This document shows, piece after piece, positions 60,552 through 64,000 of a stretch of DNA of 64,000 nucleotides. Below the pieces are notes generated by a model, which worked only from the letters and a program-made list of their open reading frames with translations, did no database searches and was not told the origin of the DNA. The stretch's first letter is position 1. Each line of letters starts with the position of its first letter. The position numbers and the translations under genes are program-made. The stretch is from Ascaris suum (Eukaryota > Nematoda > Chromadorea > Rhabditida > Ascarididae), in assembly GCA_013433145.1 (NCBI GenBank), contig CM024188.1, positions 8,283,001-8,347,000 on the forward strand, in the 5' to 3' direction.

Positions 60552-62070
60552 TTTGGGTAACGTTGCGTTTTCCTCATCAACGTCAATAAAACTTGCAGTG
60601 CGCTTTAATAATATCTAGTTCCTGTTTATTTCCAACATGTTCATAAGTATCGTTGCCAGTGACCCTACCGCTGATAATTCCAAGCTCCTTGCACGAGTTT
60701 TGAATATATAAAAGCATATTATTGGCAGCTTTATCCACGGTGCAATAATAAATTTAGATTGCATACTGCTAAGTAATTTGCTGTTATTGTAATCTAAACA
60801 GTGAGTTATATCGATTTCTCCTTTATAAAACTCGTTATTGAAAACATCTTTATGCGATGTGTAGCCAACATATGAAGTTTTAAAATTGTCCACGTTAGTG
60901 TGCTCGGTTCGAGCAATCTGCAGAATTAGCTTGTTTAAAGATTGCACTGCCTCCTCTATAATACGGAGTGGATGGCTTATTAATGATGGGTCTAAAGTTA
61001 GTGCCCATTTTAAAAATATTCCTAAGAGCACTAGACTGAATTATATCCAAATTACCCGTAAACACATGCTGTAAAGGTTGATAAAGGGATCGTGAGTTAC
61101 GACAACCACAGCTATTATTTAAAGACCTAAAGTTTCCGGGTGTTGGTTTAATATATATAACGTTTTATTATAATTACACGGATAAAAACTGATAGTCCTG
61201 TCATAAGAAAATGTGATATGTATCTTAGAAACATTAGGTATAACCTTTAATAGTTGTTTTTTAATAATACTGTCGTTAAAAATACGGTTATAATTGACGT
61301 TTTGGCAGCCAAGTCCGATAAAATGCATAAGAAACCTATAACATTTATTCTTAGTTTTGATTAGTATTGAAAACATTTCTATGAATTGTGTACAGTCTAC
61401 ATGAAAAACTAATTTCATCTTTGATTACTTTATTCTGATTTAGTATAGTGAAATATAGCAATTTAAGTGTACGATTGCTTTGTTGATGCAAATTCCATAG
61501 AAAGTAACAAATATTTTCGGTATTGTTTAAAGAGAAAGTGCTACTGTCAACGGCATTAATGAAATGGCGATTAATTAATTTGCTATTTCTTCTTCTTTTT
61601 CCACGTTTATGCTTAACCGTTAATCCATAATTTTCAAAGTATGGGACTTTTAGGGTATTTTCTTTAGACAGAAGTTGTGAAATATTTCCTACACCCTTCA
61701 TATTATCATTGAGTCCCATAGCATAAATTGTCCGAAGTAATTTAATCCAGAACAGTTCTGCCTCTCTGAGGTATTTATTATCGCTAACCTTTTCTAATAT
61801 ACACACTCTAACGTTCTGTATACAGCGGTTGTGTTGCTGCAAATGCTTGCAAAGATAGTTAGATATATTACCTTTACTAATATTACATAAGTGTTCCCGA
61901 ACGCGTGTTTTCAAACTCCTGAATGTTTGCCCTACATAATGTAAGCCACACATGCTGCAACTTAAGCAATATATTATGCCCTTGGTGTTGCATTCTAATC
62001 GGAGATGGCCATTGTCCCAACAAAACTTTCGTCGAGTAAACTGGAAGCTATTCATTTGTTGCATTCAATT
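60340..62070 (-). mobile_element. Decayed Penelope-like retroelement with permuted domains (Naiad type)
   Basis: On the minus strand the order is endonuclease, linker, then reverse transcriptase. (1) 62,064-~61,400: GIY-YIG domain (residues about 29-119) with GIIYCLSCSMCGLHYVGQT, Cys pairs between the GIY and YIG motifs, catalytic-type Arg (TRVREH), Glu (REAELFWIK) and Asn (GLN). (2) ~61,400-60,760: linker with SCGCRNS, HVFTGNLDII and a KMGTNFRP-like segment. (3) ~60,750-60,340: reverse transcriptase start with DKAANN and IPKLHKNPYKLRCVAGASK. Canonical Penelope elements carry GIY-YIG at the C-terminus; an N-terminal copy with these motifs is the hallmark of the Naiad/Chlamys clade. At least five frameshifts break it, and the reverse transcriptase stops before the palm and YxDD motifs. 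It sits antisense in an intron of the plus-strand gene. Confidence 0.8.
61351..62064 (-). pseudogene. GIY-YIG endonuclease fragment of the Penelope-like element
   Basis: The longest intact frame of the element (237 codons, ATG at 62,062-62,064). The GIY-YIG fold is recognisable: GIIY at residues 29-32, YVG at 43-45, RVREH around 54-58, a possible zinc ligand set C36/C39 with H74/H78, the REAELFWIK Glu at about 103 and GLN at 117-119. The rest, from about residue 130, is a basic linker (KHKRGKRRRNSKL). An in-frame TGA directly precedes the ATG and no convincing coding sequence was seen further upstream, so the true start may be lost. The final 20 or so residues are out of frame; the element continues in the adjacent frame (61,119-61,418). 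Confidence 0.8.
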
Positions 62071-62185
62071 AAATTGCAAAAGGCAGACCTGAAACTTATC
62101 GAGGACAGCATGTTTTACAGTTCGAAAGATCATGTTGATCATGTCCACTTTCTTTTCGTTGTTTCTAATGAAACATTACTTTCAG

Positions 62186-62249
62186 TTCGAGTTGCTGGAC
62201 CGGCAGTGAAGAGGACTTTGAAATTCACGGCGGTGAACTGTCGTTGTGA
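62186..62249 (+). CDS. Last exon of the large plus-strand gene, with stop codon
   Basis: After cattactttcag the phase-2 frame reads SSCWTGSEEDFEIHGGELSL and TGA at 62,247-62,249. The phase joins both 59,413 and 59,887. The acidic Ser/Glu/Asp ending suits the preceding disordered tail. Another frame through the same bases is open and belongs to a longer chance ORF (62,005-62,253), but it does not match the upstream phase. The exon lies about 120 bases downstream (plus strand) of the Penelope-like element, which therefore occupies the last intron. Confidence 0.6.
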
Positions 62250-64000
62250 TTGAAAAGAAAATATTCTATCATGGCGTCAAATGTACCTGTTGAATGATAA
62301 CAAACTAAATGCGACTCATGTTAGTGGGCGCATATAACACAAATAGCATTCTTCTCATCGGAGAGAAACGCTTGTATGAGTGTGCACTAAAATATTGCAA
62401 CGCGATATGATAGGCTTATTTCAGCAAGCTCCATTGCGTTACTTTTCTTTTATCTTTTCTGAAACACGGGCAAACGATGCGCACCAAAATTGTGCGATAA
62501 AGACAAATGAAGGGTCCGTAGAGACGGTGTGACGCCGAATAACGGAGATCATTGCCATCGCTACGATGGCATAACACAAATGCATGATCGAGATTCACAT
62601 ACTGCGACACTGGTGATTTGCGAGTCGCGTCTCTATACATTGGGGGTCAGTGCCGTCGATGCGCATCTAAATATCGGTCAAACGTCAGCCGCGTTTGTGC
62701 GCCTTCAACCAGCTCATGCACTTCATCGACATTCATAATCCGACGTTCTGATTCACAATATCGCCTTCTATCGCTTATAAGCTGGACAACCTGAGACTAC
62801 TCTCATGTAAACCAACATCATGCCCACATTTTTTGATGTGGCGTTTCCAATAAACTGTTGTGTTAAAATGCAGCATTCCAATAAACTCCACATGCAGATG
62901 AGCTCGTCGCACGCCATTTGTTTTGACGTTCGTTTTTGCCACTTCGCGGGCGACAAGGTTAAGGCAAGTCACCACCCAAACGCGCTCTACAGAGCAGATG
63001 ATTAAAGACGTTCAAATAACACGTATGCGTCCCCGTCTCCCAATTAGTGACAGGAAAATGGCATCTATGAGCTTCAGACTTTCAGAGTAACTTGCGATCA
63101 AGCGACACAGAAGGAACAAAGAAAGATGAAGAGTTTTGTTGTAGGACGCAAAAGCATGGAATGTTGGTGAAGGCTAAAGGAATGTCATCCAAGAATCAGA
63201 CTTCTCAGAACGGCTAACAAAACAGCACAGCTGAAGGGAAGGGTCATCAAAAATTGGAATTTGGTCGTCGTTCCGACTATTTCAGGGCATTTGACGAGTT
63301 TCCAAGTTGGAACTCTGCAAGAAACTTCCACTTTCCTAAGCTAACATGATCTCAAGCAAGCAATAAATAAGGCAAAAAAAACTGTGGCCAAAAAAACGTC
63401 ACATGCAAAAAAACCACGAAATCATGCAGCAATCTGGAGTAAGAAATTCTTCGGGCAAGCAGATGTGATCACTATATTTGCTGAGGTAAAATTGACTGGT
63501 TTAGGCGACTACTTGACTACATTTTTGACAAATGTGCATTCAACGCTTCCTGAATTGTTATTTATTCGCTTCATAAAACCGAACAATTTGAAAAATGAGG
63601 TCATTAACAAGGAATTCTTGTAAATAGCTCCATTACTGCGTTGCTGCGCTCACTGCGTTGTCATAACTAGACCCAAAAAATGGTTAAAAAATTGATCAAA
63701 GAAACTACAATATGATCTCTCGAGGTATTCTACATTTGTGGGATGAGACTAAACATTAGCTCTGACCGCATAGTGTTTATAAGATTGGCTGAAAGTTTCG
63801 CTCCTTTGCCTGGCTGCACGCATAGTCTGCGCGTGTTGCCGTCAGTCGACGAGCAATTAGGAATAAAACACTAATAAAACAAAGCAACGACGTGGGTGGT
63901 CCTGACAAAACATCAGTTTCAAATGTCGCCTACAAATTATTGCAGGCGTTGAGGGTTGAAAAACATGGGAAATCAAAACGTTGTCTTGCATAGATATACA
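62250..64000. other. No feature recognised
   Basis: Short overlapping open frames occur at 62,416-62,640, 62,529-62,738, 62,768-62,975 and 63,384-63,623. None has a motif or splice-site support. The stretch is probably the 3' flank of the plus-strand gene and intergenic DNA. Confidence 0.4.

Noticed and set aside
62005..62253. 82-codon plus-strand ORF over the start of the retroelement
   Set aside because: Its first part is the antisense of the endonuclease region, and its last part is in a different frame from the phase-supported last exon (62,186-62,249).

Overview
The window looks like nuclear DNA of a metazoan, most likely a nematode. The evidence is very low gene density, short coding islands separated by AT-rich DNA, splice acceptors of the compact TTTCAG/TTTGCAG/TTTTAG type with little upstream polypyrimidine tract, GTAAGT/GTATGT-like donors, no bacterial-style operons, long microsatellites and decayed retroelements. 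The taxon is an inference. No rRNA, tRNA, CRISPR array or complete uninterrupted gene was recognised. Genes are therefore reported exon by exon; reading-phase agreement between neighbouring exons is the main argument that they belong together.

Layout. (1) 1-1,683, plus strand: the 3' end of a gene of unknown product, best supported by two phase-compatible exons ending at a stop at 1,681-1,683. (2) 1,684-15,900: no convincing host gene. It holds a 5'-truncated non-LTR retrotransposon tail (8.2-8.67 kb), a decayed BED-type zinc finger (9.1-9.4 kb, minus), a fold-back repeat (15.17-15.48 kb) and a small tandem repeat (15.76-15.83 kb). (3) 15.9-26.0 kb, minus strand: exons of a multi-pass membrane protein of unknown family, each hydrophobic segment bounded by good splice sites. 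(4) 26.13-26.31 kb: a perfect (AT)n microsatellite. (5) 27.1-35.3 kb: further minus-strand exon candidates, a second non-LTR fragment (31.7-32.0 kb), a C18 run, a hairpin repeat and a CA-rich block. (6) About 31.2 or 35.4 to 62.25 kb, plus strand: many phase-matched exons of a large protein with a helical N-terminal part and a long Ser/Pro/Asp-rich, probably disordered C-terminal tail. The family was not recognised. The last exon ends at a stop at 62,247-62,249. (7) 62.25-64.0 kb: no feature recognised.

Most interesting element. In the last large intron of the plus-strand gene, in antisense (about 60,340-62,070), lies a decayed Penelope-like retroelement with permuted domain order: the GIY-YIG endonuclease precedes the reverse transcriptase. 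That order, with the Cys pair between the GIY and YIG motifs, the HVFTGNLDII-type linker and the IPKLHKNPYK reverse-transcriptase motif, matches the Naiad/Chlamys clade of Penelope-like elements. It is broken by at least five frameshifts and lacks the catalytic half of the reverse transcriptase, so it is a relic in the form seen here.

Limits. Exon boundaries come from reading splice motifs and phases by eye, without RNA data or homology searches. Confidence values reflect that.
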